DNA of 59,449 nucleotides from an uncultured bacterium (GTDB lineage: Bacteria > Patescibacteriota > Minisyncoccia > Phycocordibacterales > UBA2100). Below the pieces are notes generated by a model that was not told the DNA's origin, made no database searches, and saw only the letters and a list, made by a program, of their open reading frames with translations. A program made the translations under genes and the position numbers. How positions within the stretch are numbered: the stretch's first letter is position 1; each line of letters starts with the position of its first letter. The DNA lies in assembly GCA_903854215.1 (NCBI GenBank), contig CAINVT010000058.1:1-59449 (forward strand). Reading direction: 5' to 3'. This document shows positions 37,619-46,926 of this stretch, piece by piece.

Positions 37619-37648
37619 AAGGCCGCGACGCGAGTCGCGGCCCTTTAC
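37619..37648. terminator. Hairpin terminator
   Basis: GGCCGCGACgcgaGTCGCGGCC followed by CTTTACTTTTTT. Confidence 0.7.
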
Positions 37649-38718
37649 TTTTTTATAGATGCAGCGATATCATCGCTGTACTCGCGCACATATTCCTCAA
37701 AATTCTTATACGAATAATTTTTCAATTGCATCGTCCGAGGACCGTCCTTGAACCATTGTGCTAACGCTGCGGGAAATTCTTGTTCACTCGTGATGATCGC
37801 TCCAGCCGCGCGGGCGATGCCGACGTCAGTCGAGAGAACGGGCTTCCCTGCCGCAAGAGCTTCGATAATGACGAGTCCGTAGCCTTCGTAGTGGGAGGTG
37901 ACGAGGACAAGATCGACTATGGGATAATAATCGATCGGCGCGGCCGCATTTTCAAAAAACACTCGTTCAGCGATGTTCTTTTCCTGCGTCAGTTTTTTCA
38001 GTTTCTCTTCTTCACTACCGGAACCAATGATGATAAGGCATGACTCCCGAGGCGAAGCCTTTGCGAATGATTCGATCGCGAGCGCGACATTCTTCTCCGG
38101 TTCCAGACGCGAGACAATGAGTAATTTTGTTTTGAATTGCTCGAAGCAGGCCTCCAGCCCAGATAACCGTGGCGCATCTCTAAATTTTTCGACATCGACG
38201 AATATCGGCAAGACACTGATGTGCGTTTTGAGCCTGTAGTGCACGACGATCTCGTCTTTGATGCGATCGGATACGACGCGCACGTGCTGAGCTCGATGCA
38301 GGACGAAACCTGCGATGGCGACGCGCAAACGATTTAAAAAAGAATGTTGTGTGTAGTGCGGCGAAAGAAAATCCGTATGCACTTGCACGTGCAAGGGCAC
38401 GTTCAGCATGCGCGCGATGAAAAGTCCGAGCATTCCCGTTTCGAAGGGGTCTTGTACCGAGATCACATCGGGCCGCGGCAAACGCCGCACAATACGTATG
38501 GTGTCGAGCCCGTAGAATAATTTTGAAAATGAATTGGTCGGATGAATAGAAAGACCTTCTTGCAGATGCTCTATCGCTCCGTCGCTGTGCAACGAGAAGC
38601 CGACGATGTCCAAGCGTCCAAAGGCATGGGCATAGGAAATTTGCCGCTCGAATGCGGGCGTCCCCGGGAAGAGGATTCCGCGTTTTGATCTATCCGAGCC
38701 GATCTGGAGTACGTGCAT
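37645..38718 (-). CDS. Glycosyltransferase family 4
   Basis: LVTSHYEGYGLVIIEALAAGKPVLSTDVGIAR. Confidence 0.9.
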   Translation of the reverse strand: MHVLQIGSDRSKRGILFPGTPAFERQISYAHAFGRLDIVGFSLHSDGAIEHLQEGLSIHPTNSFSKLFYGLDTIRIVRRLPRPDVISVQDPFETGMLGLFIARMLNVPLHVQVHTDFLSPHYTQHSFLNRLRVAIAGFVLHRAQHVRVVSDRIKDEIVVHYRLKTHISVLPIFVDVEKFRDAPRLSGLEACFEQFKTKLLIVSRLEPEKNVALAIESFAKASPRESCLIIIGSGSEEEKLKKLTQEKNIAERVFFENAAAPIDYYPIVDLVLVTSHYEGYGLVIIEALAAGKPVLSTDVGIARAAGAIITSEQEFPAALAQWFKDGPRTMQLKNYSYKNFEEYVREYSDDIAASIKK

Positions 38719-38725
38719 ATGATTT

Positions 38726-39742
38726 TCAAATGTGGGACTTACGAAGTCCCCCGTTACTGATCGCGAGCATTTCGTGGGCGATGTCGTCGTAGGTGCGGAC
38801 TTCCGTATATGCGGCGATGTTCGCGCACAAACGCGCATAGGTTGCCGGATCGGCAAGTTTTGTAATTCCTTGCGTCAAGTCGGACTTGTCCAAGGGATCA
38901 ACGATGATGCCCATGTCCTTATACTTTTCCGCGTAACCGGAATACTTCGTGAGGATGAATGGTACGCCACAACGGAGAGCGTCGATGACACTATTGGGAG
39001 CGACTTCCGATATCGATGGAATGGCTACGGCATAGCTCGCGCGCATTTTCTCGATGAGCTCCGGGTATGGCACCATTCCTTCTTCCAGATCGAGATCCAC
39101 GCCATCGGCGCGCGCTTTTTCGAATGCGGAGCGAAATGCGGCAGTATTCTTGAGCGCGATTTGTCGGCCGTACAAGAGTATTGATCGATCAGTCGTCGTG
39201 TTGCGCTGCAATCGCTCACCGATCATGTTTTCGACAACGTGGACACGGCTGTCGTCGAGGTGATACGGCTCATGCCAGATATCCGCGAGCCACGATGTGT
39301 TGAACGCAAGTTCGGCATGACGCAGCATCCACGCAACGAGTTTGAATGCGATGCGTTCTTTGCGATTGAGATCACGCGAAACTCGATAGAAATCCGGTAG
39401 CGGAACGAGATCTTTTGTGCGTTCAGCATATGACTCCCAGACGAAATCCCCACCGATACGAATGACGACAGGAACGCGACGCAGCTTCGCGACGAGTGTT
39501 GCCGGTACACCGACGCTGTACGTGTCGAATGCAAATATCGCATCCGCTCCGCTCGCCACGCGCCACAGTTTGATCGCGTACAAAAGATGCCGAACACCTG
39601 ACGGATATTTTCGCAAACCACCGAAGAGAACGACGGGGGCATCGTGCCCGGATCGTTCGAGTGATTCTTTGACACCTTTGGCATACAAGGCGGGTCCGCC
39701 GACCTCCGGCGGATAAATGCCCGTCGCTATGATGATGCGCAT
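38726..39742 (-). CDS. Glycosyltransferase family 4
   Basis: MRIIIATGIYPPEVGGPALYAKGVKESLERSGHDAPVVLFGG. Confidence 0.88.
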   Translation of the reverse strand: MRIIIATGIYPPEVGGPALYAKGVKESLERSGHDAPVVLFGGLRKYPSGVRHLLYAIKLWRVASGADAIFAFDTYSVGVPATLVAKLRRVPVVIRIGGDFVWESYAERTKDLVPLPDFYRVSRDLNRKERIAFKLVAWMLRHAELAFNTSWLADIWHEPYHLDDSRVHVVENMIGERLQRNTTTDRSILLYGRQIALKNTAAFRSAFEKARADGVDLDLEEGMVPYPELIEKMRASYAVAIPSISEVAPNSVIDALRCGVPFILTKYSGYAEKYKDMGIIVDPLDKSDLTQGITKLADPATYARLCANIAAYTEVRTYDDIAHEMLAISNGGLRKSHI

Positions 39743-39760
39743 AGGAATACTGTAGCGCAC

Positions 39761-39793
39761 GAAGATGCGGCGCGCCATGAGGGCGCGCCGCAC
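39761..39793. terminator. Hairpin between GT4 genes
   Basis: TGCGGCGCGCC-atgag-GGCGCGCCGCA. Confidence 0.5.
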
Positions 39794-41019
39794 TATTGTG
39801 TTAACGTGTCGAAAACCTGCGTCTTCATATCTTTTGCGATGATATTCCAGTCATATTTTTCGATCGCGAGCACACGCGCGTTCTTCACGATGGTCGCCGT
39901 GAGCGCCGGATCGTCGAGGTAGGCACGCACCGCTTTAGCAACTGATTCCGGATTGCGCACGTTGCAAAAGATTCCCGTCGAGGGATACTCCGGATCTTTC
40001 CACGGATCGAAGAGGAAATCGACGATGCCGCCGACCGGTGTGGCAACGACCGGAATCCCCGCGGCATATGCTTCGACGAATGCGTTGCCGAATCCTTCAA
40101 TGATCGACGGCCGCACGAAGACATCGCACATTTTGAAATATGCCGGCAGTTCAGAATGGTCAATGTGTCCGGCAAAAATTACCCGTTCGTCGACACCGGC
40201 CTCTTTGGCGATATCGCGCAACATGTCGCGATCTTCACCATCGCCTGCAATGAGAAATCGCACGTTTTCCGGCAAATACGTGAGCGCACGGATCACATCC
40301 TCTATACCGCGCGAAAGTACGAGTCTCGAGGCGGTGAAGAGATACACATCGCCGTGCTGTTTGCCATATTTATTTTTCAATTCCCATAGCAGTTCACCTT
40401 CAACCGGGGCGGAAAATTTCTCCGTGTCGACTGCATTGGGAATGACGACGACTGGCCCTGTGTACCCGACTTCACGCGTAAGCTTCTCGATGAATGTAGA
40501 AATTGCTTTGATGAGATCCGCCTTGAGATACAGGCGACGGTAGAAGAACCACATCGCTTTCAATATCGGCTGGCGTGACTGTACCTGAGCGAGTGAATTG
40601 CCGTCTTGCAGTTCGAGATAATACGGAACTGACGGATGTGTGTATTTGAAAAGCAGCGCGCCGAATGCGGCATAGTTGGCCATCATCGCCCAGGTCATGT
40701 CGTACTTCTTTTCGCGATGCAACGAGAGCGCCTTCCAGAATGATGTGAACGGGAAAAGTAATTTTGCGCGTTTCAACGCCGGTGGCAGTGCACGATCCGA
40801 CACTTTTGGATTTTCCACCACGTCGCCGATGCGGTACACCGTGATATTTCCGATCTTCTCCACCTCCGGCAACTTTGCATCGAATCGCAACGTAATCATA
40901 TCGAACTGATAGTCCGCCGGATCGATCCGATCGGTTATTTCCTTGATCGCCACCTCCGCTCCACCCACGAATGGGTGGTATGTGAGTGAGAATATGAGGA
41001 TGCGTTTCATTGGCTTCAA
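39793..41019 (-). CDS. Glycosyltransferase family 4
   Basis: ILIFSLTYHPFVGGAEVAIKEI...VFVRPSIIEGFGNAFVEAYAAGIPVVATPVGGI. Confidence 0.92.
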   Translation of the reverse strand: MKPMKRILIFSLTYHPFVGGAEVAIKEITDRIDPADYQFDMITLRFDAKLPEVEKIGNITVYRIGDVVENPKVSDRALPPALKRAKLLFPFTSFWKALSLHREKKYDMTWAMMANYAAFGALLFKYTHPSVPYYLELQDGNSLAQVQSRQPILKAMWFFYRRLYLKADLIKAISTFIEKLTREVGYTGPVVVIPNAVDTEKFSAPVEGELLWELKNKYGKQHGDVYLFTASRLVLSRGIEDVIRALTYLPENVRFLIAGDGEDRDMLRDIAKEAGVDERVIFAGHIDHSELPAYFKMCDVFVRPSIIEGFGNAFVEAYAAGIPVVATPVGGIVDFLFDPWKDPEYPSTGIFCNVRNPESVAKAVRAYLDDPALTATIVKNARVLAIEKYDWNIIAKDMKTQVFDTLTQ

Positions 41020-41043
41020 TCCTATCCCAATCGGGACAAAAGA

Positions 41044-41076
41044 AAAGCGCCGCAGGATTGCTCCCGCGGCGCTTGA
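41044..41076. terminator. Hairpin downstream of the YdcF-like gene
   Basis: AAGCGCCGC...GCGGCGCTT. Confidence 0.55.
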
Positions 41077-41099
41077 AAGTGCCCCACATTATCGCAGTC

Positions 41100-41798
41100 T
41101 CAGAGGCCCATAGCATTCACTAATTGCGCCACAGAAAAGGCCTTGTCATCACCGAATACATTGAGGTACTCCCGTATTGTTTCCTTGGCAACATAACCCT
41201 TGCCGAGGTCGTCGACTATAGTGTCTTTCGGATGACCATCTGCATATCCCGTCGCGGCCGGATGGAACCCATGCTTCACAAAAAGCAGATCCTCGAATGG
41301 TCCTTTGACCGTGTCACGCAATACTCGCGGCGAATGGTTCGATGATGCGACATGCAGGAGATAACTCGGCGCGAAGCCGAATTTCCCGGCACGGTACCAC
41401 CGTGCGACCTCGACGATCGTACCGGAAGTAGTCGGACTCACTTCGTCAAAGAATGCGATTCTCCTGAGCATTTTTGGATCGAGCCCATACTCGTGGGCGA
41501 GTTCGTACGTGCGTTCCGCACAATACCGCGCTTCCGTCACCGTTCGCTTGCCATTGAAGGCCACCCACGATGCGCCGGTCGAGAAGATGATATTGGACAG
41601 ATTCACACAATCTCGTGCGAGTTCCAAAACTCTCCGAGCGCGACCGGGGCGCTCCATAGTCCCGATGCAGACTTCTTCCCAGTCGCGATACGGATATTCG
41701 TGCGCGGGCTTTCCGTCATATGTTTCGACCCCTTTCAGTTCGGGATTTGCAGCGAGAGTATATCCATGAAATAGGATGCGAGTAGGAACTTTGAACAC
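41100..41798 (-). CDS. YdcF/DUF218-like protein (GTG start, GGGAGGA SD)
   Basis: IIFSTGASWVAFNGKRTVTEARYCAERTYELAHEYGLDPKMLRRIAFFDEVSPTTSGTIVEVARWY...YLLHVASSNHSPRVL. Confidence 0.55.
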   Translation of the reverse strand: MFKVPTRILFHGYTLAANPELKGVETYDGKPAHEYPYRDWEEVCIGTMERPGRARRVLELARDCVNLSNIIFSTGASWVAFNGKRTVTEARYCAERTYELAHEYGLDPKMLRRIAFFDEVSPTTSGTIVEVARWYRAGKFGFAPSYLLHVASSNHSPRVLRDTVKGPFEDLLFVKHGFHPAATGYADGHPKDTIVDDLGKGYVAKETIREYLNVFGDDKAFSVAQLVNAMGL

Positions 41799-41860
41799 GA
41801 CGAATCCTCCCTGCTAGGGTCATTTCCTAACTGAGGTTATATCACAAATATAATATATGT

Positions 41861-43357
41861 CTATACCGGTCGGATCAACTTCCCTTCCTGCTTCATGGTC
41901 ATTTCTTGGTAATTTTTTCGTACCCGCTCGATAAGCGCATTCGTCTCCTGCATTTCTGTACCTTGATATATGTGGTCTGCTTTTTTTTCTGCGTACGCCG
42001 CGAGTTTTTTCTTCAGTGGTGAGGTGTACAGTTCGCTCGCATGATGCGCGATGATGAAGCTTGCCTTGGAGCCGAGTAGTTTCAAGATCACGCCGACCAA
42101 CGCACCATAGCTCGCCATCAAGGACCACATGAATCGGAAATGCCGCTGTCGATCAAGTTCGCGCGCTTTGAAAGCACCCAAGACCGGTAAGAGGAATTTA
42201 TCTAACTTCATACCGAATCCGAGACGATAGACAGTGATATTGTCCATGATTTCCACACGCTTCAGGCCACGGCGGAATTTGGTCGTGATGACGTGGAATT
42301 CTGTCTCGGGCATCGCGCGGGCAAGCATCGCAAGTCGTTCTTCGGCAAGACCAGCATCGGGATAGTAGGTGGCCGCGAAGACGAGTATGCGGCTCTCGGG
42401 AAGTCCAATATGTTTATAATGCGCGATCATGTCATCGAGCAGCTCGTCCAACGTTTTAGTTGGTTTCCAATTGAGCTCATGCTTCGCAAGTGTGATGTCG
42501 GGCTTCCGGAAAAGTGGCGCGTCATCTTGCGGTTCGAATACGATCTTTGACTTCGAGCCGGTCTTCTCAAGAATCTTATGCACGAGGTCGAGCATACTGA
42601 TCTCTTCGTCATTGCCGATATTGACCGGTCCGATGAAGTTCTCTTTGTGCATGAGCTTGTCGAGTGCTTCGATCTGATCGTCGACATGCAGGAAACAACG
42701 CGTCGCTGACCCATCGCCGTAGATGACGATATCACGATTGCCGAGCGCGTTGTAAATGAAAATCGAAGGGACACGACCGTCGGTCATCTGCGTATTCGGT
42801 CCGGCAGTGTTGAAGATGCGCGCGATACGAATATCAGTGCCATGCACGCGACTATGATCTACGAACAGCGTCTCGGCGGCACGTTTTCCCTTTTCGTAAC
42901 ATGCGCGAGGGCTGAGCGCATTGGCATTGCTCGCATAATTGTCAGATTCACGGAATGGATGGTCGCCCATCTCACCATAGACATCTGCGGTCGATCCTTG
43001 GAGAATGCGTGCACCGTGTTTCTTGGCGAGATCGAGCATGTTGATAACGCCATCGATCGATGTACGCATCGTATGGATCGGATCGACCTGGAGTGAGAGG
43101 ACGGAAACGGGACATGCAAGGTTGAAGATCAAATCTATTTTCTCACCGGGAAAATCGAGCGGCTCGATGATATCGTGCTTGATGAATTTAAAATTTGGAT
43201 GTTTGAGGAATGCATCGATGTTCTGTGTCGTGCGCGTTTTCATCAAGTTGTCGACGACGATCACGCGATGACCTTCATCGAGATATCGTTTTGCCATTAC
43301 TGAGCCCAAGGCGCCGGCTCCACCCGTAATGAGAATGGTTTTCTGTTCTTCAGACAT
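41861..43357 (-). CDS. NAD-dependent epimerase/decarboxylase fused to a GT-B N-terminal-like (acceptor) half
   Basis: ILITGGAGALGSVMAKRYLDEGHRVIVVDN...; after about residue 325, ILVFAATYYPDAGLAEERLAMLARAMPETEFHVITTKFRRGLKRVEIMDNITVYRLG resembles GT4 N-termini. Confidence 0.8.
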   Translation of the reverse strand: MSEEQKTILITGGAGALGSVMAKRYLDEGHRVIVVDNLMKTRTTQNIDAFLKHPNFKFIKHDIIEPLDFPGEKIDLIFNLACPVSVLSLQVDPIHTMRTSIDGVINMLDLAKKHGARILQGSTADVYGEMGDHPFRESDNYASNANALSPRACYEKGKRAAETLFVDHSRVHGTDIRIARIFNTAGPNTQMTDGRVPSIFIYNALGNRDIVIYGDGSATRCFLHVDDQIEALDKLMHKENFIGPVNIGNDEEISMLDLVHKILEKTGSKSKIVFEPQDDAPLFRKPDITLAKHELNWKPTKTLDELLDDMIAHYKHIGLPESRILVFAATYYPDAGLAEERLAMLARAMPETEFHVITTKFRRGLKRVEIMDNITVYRLGFGMKLDKFLLPVLGAFKARELDRQRHFRFMWSLMASYGALVGVILKLLGSKASFIIAHHASELYTSPLKKKLAAYAEKKADHIYQGTEMQETNALIERVRKNYQEMTMKQEGKLIRPV

Positions 43358-43366
43358 ATATGAAGA

Positions 43367-44185
43367 CTACACGTCTTCGGGACTTTCTTCAACGATGTCC
43401 CATTCGTTTTTCTTGACGTGCCGCGCGCTCGCTATCACGGCAATGGTGAAAAGCACGACGGCGGCAAGCGCAAAGAACCAATATGCGTCGATACCGGGTG
43501 CGGCCGCAGCGGCCGTTTGTGGCTCTACAACGGCCATATTTCCCGCGTCATTGCTCGCACGAACCTGTGCCTGAGACGAAGATTTAACCTTCCCCTGATC
43601 GGCGGCCTCGTTGGGCGACTTTATGGGGGCTTTCTTCGAAGTTGTGATCGGTGCCGTCCTTGGCGCGATCATTGTGGTAGACATTGTGGCACCGGGGGTT
43701 GGTGCGTGCGGAACGAATTGTCCTGTATCATCCGGTGCGCGTTGCAGCGAATTACCATCACCGAGTCCGCCCCACGCGCTATCGTACGATACGGTATCGA
43801 TCGCAATGAGTGATTTGTCACGTAGCGTCAATGTCGCGCCGCCGTTGTCGAGTTCAAACGCGCTATGAAATAGTGCGCCGACATAATCCGGATGATCCGT
43901 TTGAAATTTCGTCGCGTTCGACGCGATGACCGCGTACGTATCCGGTGCGAGCAGGGAACCACCCGATACGGCAATGATGTTGTGATTGGCATCACCTTCA
44001 TACACTTTCCAGCTCGTGAGCAGAATCGATGATGTACCGGTGTTGTAAACCTCTATCCACTCATGCCCGCTGTCGACACCAGGCGGATCGTACATGATCT
44101 CAGTGATCACTGCCTGCGCATTCGCGATGAACGGCACGAGCAGTAGTGCGATCGCGGCGTTACGTATCTGAAATATCTTGTTCAT
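43367..44185 (-). CDS. Lamin-tail domain (LTD) surface protein with C-terminal TM anchor
   Basis: AVITEIMYDPPGVDSGHEWIEVYNTGTSSILLTSWKVYEGDANH...; C-terminal TM. Confidence 0.82.
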   Translation of the reverse strand: MNKIFQIRNAAIALLLVPFIANAQAVITEIMYDPPGVDSGHEWIEVYNTGTSSILLTSWKVYEGDANHNIIAVSGGSLLAPDTYAVIASNATKFQTDHPDYVGALFHSAFELDNGGATLTLRDKSLIAIDTVSYDSAWGGLGDGNSLQRAPDDTGQFVPHAPTPGATMSTTMIAPRTAPITTSKKAPIKSPNEAADQGKVKSSSQAQVRASNDAGNMAVVEPQTAAAAAPGIDAYWFFALAAVVLFTIAVIASARHVKKNEWDIVEESPEDV

Positions 44186-46325
44186 GACCCCCGTCATCAT
44201 TGATAATGCGTTTGAGCAATTCAGGTGAAATCTCCTCCATTCCGCTTTTTTCCGGTACTTTCACTTCCTCGCGAGTTCGCAGTGGTTCGGAAATCGATTC
44301 GCTTGGTTGTGGTCGCGGCGCCGGCTGCACAGGCCGCGGCGAGGGTGTTGGTTCAGCCGGTCGCGGAGGCTGCGACGGGCGAGTAGAGCGGAAGTCAGTC
44401 GCACGAAACGATCGCGGCGGCGGATTTTGTTGGTATTTTTGTGTGGGACCGGTCGATGCTGCAGCGAGCGGTCGTTGCAAACGTGAACGAAGCAAGTCGG
44501 CTGGAGAACGTATTGGCGCAGTGGTGGATGCGGGTGTTGGTGGCGGGGTTGGTGTTGGCGCTGCCGATGTCGTGCGTGCGCCTTCGATCGCAGCGCGCAA
44601 TGCGGAGCGCTGTTCTACTTCACCATTATTTGATCGAGACGCTGATGCCACCGGAGCGACATACTGCGTTTGCGAGCGTTCCCCCTTCTGCTCCACGGGT
44701 CGTTCATATGTTCGTTCAACTGCTCGTTCTATCGGTGGAGGTACTGCAGCTGCCGGAGGAACCACTGTTGCCGCAGAAGCCGGTATATACGTATTCGCAG
44801 GACGAGCTGCTTCTTGTCGAGGCTCTGTGTGTATGACAGGCTCCGGTGTCGGCGGCGGCGGTTGAGGCGAAGGTGTACTGTTGGTAGCACGCATAATTGC
44901 GATCGGTGGAACCGGCGGCGTACTCGGAGCGCTCGGAGCGCTCGACGCCGGACGCGATCCATAGCTGCTACCACCTTCCATTTTGCGGATCTGTGTTTTG
45001 GACAAGACAGGCGGCGGGATGAACGCTTTCTGCTTCTCGGCGATCACTGCCTCGACATCGGCACGTTGCCGGCCATAGGTCTCACGCGAGTGCATGACGA
45101 CATCTTCACGATATGAAATGTGCGGCGATTCGATGGGCGGGATCGTCTCGGCGGAGAACGGCGGCGAGCCGACACCATCGATCATCAGCGTAAGATAGAT
45201 CTGTCCGATGCCGAGGCCGACCAGGTCTTCCGCTTCGAAGGTCGGTTCAAAAACGATCTTCAATGTCTCGGCGTCGAACGGACCGACACGGAAGGTGATG
45301 AGCGTCCCTACGTTGCCGAAGACGGCATCACGAACCGTTTCTTCCATTTGTTCGATGTATTGATTCGCGAGCGTGAGCGCAAGCTTGTACTTGCGCGACT
45401 CCGAAAGAATGTCGGCGAATGCTTCATTCATCATTGATTGGAATTCATCGACGTAGAAGAAGCAGCGCGGCAACTTCGCCATGCGTGACGGCGGTTCGTC
45501 CGCGCGACTCATCGCCGCGAGATAGATCTTGACGGTGAGCATGGATCCGAGCAACGACGCGTTGGTCTCGCCCATCCGCCCCTTGGAAAGATTGACGATG
45601 AAAATCTTTTTCTCGTCCATGATCTTGCGCAGGTCGAACGATGATTTGGGTTGGCCGATGATATTACGAATGAGCGGGTTGGAGACGAATTGTCCGATCT
45701 TGTTCTGGATCGCCGGTGTCGCTTCGCGGGTGTAAGTATCGGTGAATGCCGCGAACTCTTCCGTCCAAAAAGCGCGGACGATCGGATCCTGCACGACTTT
45801 GATGACCGCTTCGCGGAACGTCTTGTTGGTGAGCATCCGGTTCACATCGAGCAAGGTCGAACCGGGATATTCGAGAAGTGCCAAGAGTGTGTTCTGCAAG
45901 ATGTATTCCATGCGGGCGCTCCATGCGTCGACCCAAATACGCTTGAGAGCACCCATGAGGCCGGAGACGACGAGATGCCGCTTGTCGAAACCAACATCTT
46001 CCATGACGTTGAAACCAATCGGGTAGTCAACGTCGAACGGCGCGAAGTAGACGACGTCGTTGATGCGATCATGCGGAACGAAGTCGAGCAGCTTTTCGGC
46101 GGTCGAACCGTGCGGGTCGATGAAGGCGATTCCTTCACCATGCTGGATGTCCTGGATCGCCATATTCTCGAGCATGGTCGACTTGCCCATACCGGTCTTG
46201 CCGATCACGTAAACATGCTTGCCGCGATCTATAGAACGTATGCCGAACATCTCGCGTTTGCCGCGTGTGTGCGTTGCCGCAAAATATGTGATGCGGCGAT
46301 CATCGTCGCGTGCATCGGGATGCAT
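44160..46325 (-). CDS. VirD4/TraG/TraD-like DNA-translocase-type ATPase with Pro-rich tail
   Basis: HVYVIGKTGMGKSTMLENMAIQDIQHGEGIAFIDPHGSTAEKLL...FYVDEFQSMMNEAFADILSESRKYKLALTLANQYIEQM. Confidence 0.85.
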   Translation of the reverse strand: MHPDARDDDRRITYFAATHTRGKREMFGIRSIDRGKHVYVIGKTGMGKSTMLENMAIQDIQHGEGIAFIDPHGSTAEKLLDFVPHDRINDVVYFAPFDVDYPIGFNVMEDVGFDKRHLVVSGLMGALKRIWVDAWSARMEYILQNTLLALLEYPGSTLLDVNRMLTNKTFREAVIKVVQDPIVRAFWTEEFAAFTDTYTREATPAIQNKIGQFVSNPLIRNIIGQPKSSFDLRKIMDEKKIFIVNLSKGRMGETNASLLGSMLTVKIYLAAMSRADEPPSRMAKLPRCFFYVDEFQSMMNEAFADILSESRKYKLALTLANQYIEQMEETVRDAVFGNVGTLITFRVGPFDAETLKIVFEPTFEAEDLVGLGIGQIYLTLMIDGVGSPPFSAETIPPIESPHISYREDVVMHSRETYGRQRADVEAVIAEKQKAFIPPPVLSKTQIRKMEGGSSYGSRPASSAPSAPSTPPVPPIAIMRATNSTPSPQPPPPTPEPVIHTEPRQEAARPANTYIPASAATVVPPAAAVPPPIERAVERTYERPVEQKGERSQTQYVAPVASASRSNNGEVEQRSALRAAIEGARTTSAAPTPTPPPTPASTTAPIRSPADLLRSRLQRPLAAASTGPTQKYQQNPPPRSFRATDFRSTRPSQPPRPAEPTPSPRPVQPAPRPQPSESISEPLRTREEVKVPEKSGMEEISPELLKRIINDDGGHEQDISDT

Positions 46326-46346
46326 GCGATTAAGTATACCAGATGA

Positions 46347-46622
46347 CTACGCGACTGTGTGTGCGTCGTCGTGCGAATGTTTCTCGTTAAATGTTTGCGT
46401 ATCGTGCGATACGAAGTTCACGGGCACACTTTCAACAAATTCCCCTTTGCGCGCACGTACCTGCTGCGGTCGTTCCCCGCGGCGGCGTACGGCGATGCCG
46501 AGACCGATAACGACGATACCGAGTACGAAGAAGATCAACATCTGCGTATCCACTGTAAAACCAAGAAACGGCATCAGAGCGACAAGGGCTCCAACGAGCA
46601 TAATGAGTGCATCGAGTGACAT
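46347..46622 (-). CDS. Small membrane protein, hypothetical
   Basis: Two TM segments (LIMLVGALVALMPFLGF, MLIFFVLGIVVIGLGIAV). Confidence 0.6.
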   Translation of the reverse strand: MSLDALIMLVGALVALMPFLGFTVDTQMLIFFVLGIVVIGLGIAVRRRGERPQQVRARKGEFVESVPVNFVSHDTQTFNEKHSHDDAHTVA

Positions 46623-46660
46623 ACGAAAAGTGTACCCCTATAGTCCAATAAAGAAAAGCC

Positions 46661-46685
46661 CTCGCTCCAGCATTGCTGAGGCGAG
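46661..46685 (-). terminator. Terminator of small gene unit
   Basis: Minus strand CTCGCctCAGCaatGCTGgaGCGAG followed by GGCTTTTCTTT. Confidence 0.65.
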
Positions 46686-46698
46686 AGACTTTGAGGTG

Positions 46699-46827
46699 TT
46701 AGCGGAGCAATAATTGTCCCGCGGGGCTTGCCACGAGGAAGAGGATAAATAATCCTTTCATGGCATAGCCAGGAATCTGATCTTCGAAAATGTCATTTCC
46801 GAAAATGGTGAAGAAAATGATACGCAT
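46699..46827 (-). CDS. Small hydrophobic peptide, 42 aa (not in ORF track)
   Basis: MRIIFFTIFGNDIFEDQIPGYAMKGLFILFLVASPAGQLLLR with GGAG upstream. Confidence 0.5.
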   Translation of the reverse strand: MRIIFFTIFGNDIFEDQIPGYAMKGLFILFLVASPAGQLLLR

Positions 46828-46890
46828 TACACACTCCATACTCGGCATGCCGCAACGCTGCGCATCCTGCCGAAAGACGACGCTGGTAGT

Positions 46891-46918
46891 ATTATATTCT
46901 ATTTTTGTATTTTGTCAA
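46891..46918 (-). promoter_or_regulatory. Consensus sigma70-type promoter
   Basis: TTGACA-16 nt-TATAAT on the minus strand. Confidence 0.75.
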
Positions 46919-46926
46919 TGCCTTCG

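Noticed and set aside
43497-43525. GC palindrome TGCGGCCGCAGCGGCCG in the LTD gene as separate element
   Set aside because: Short imperfect palindrome from an Ala-run; weaker than the murC and GT4 cases.
44200-45116. Plus-strand Gly/Ala/Arg-rich ORFs over the ATPase Pro-rich tail
   Set aside because: Low-complexity antisense translations of the Pro/Thr-rich coding region.
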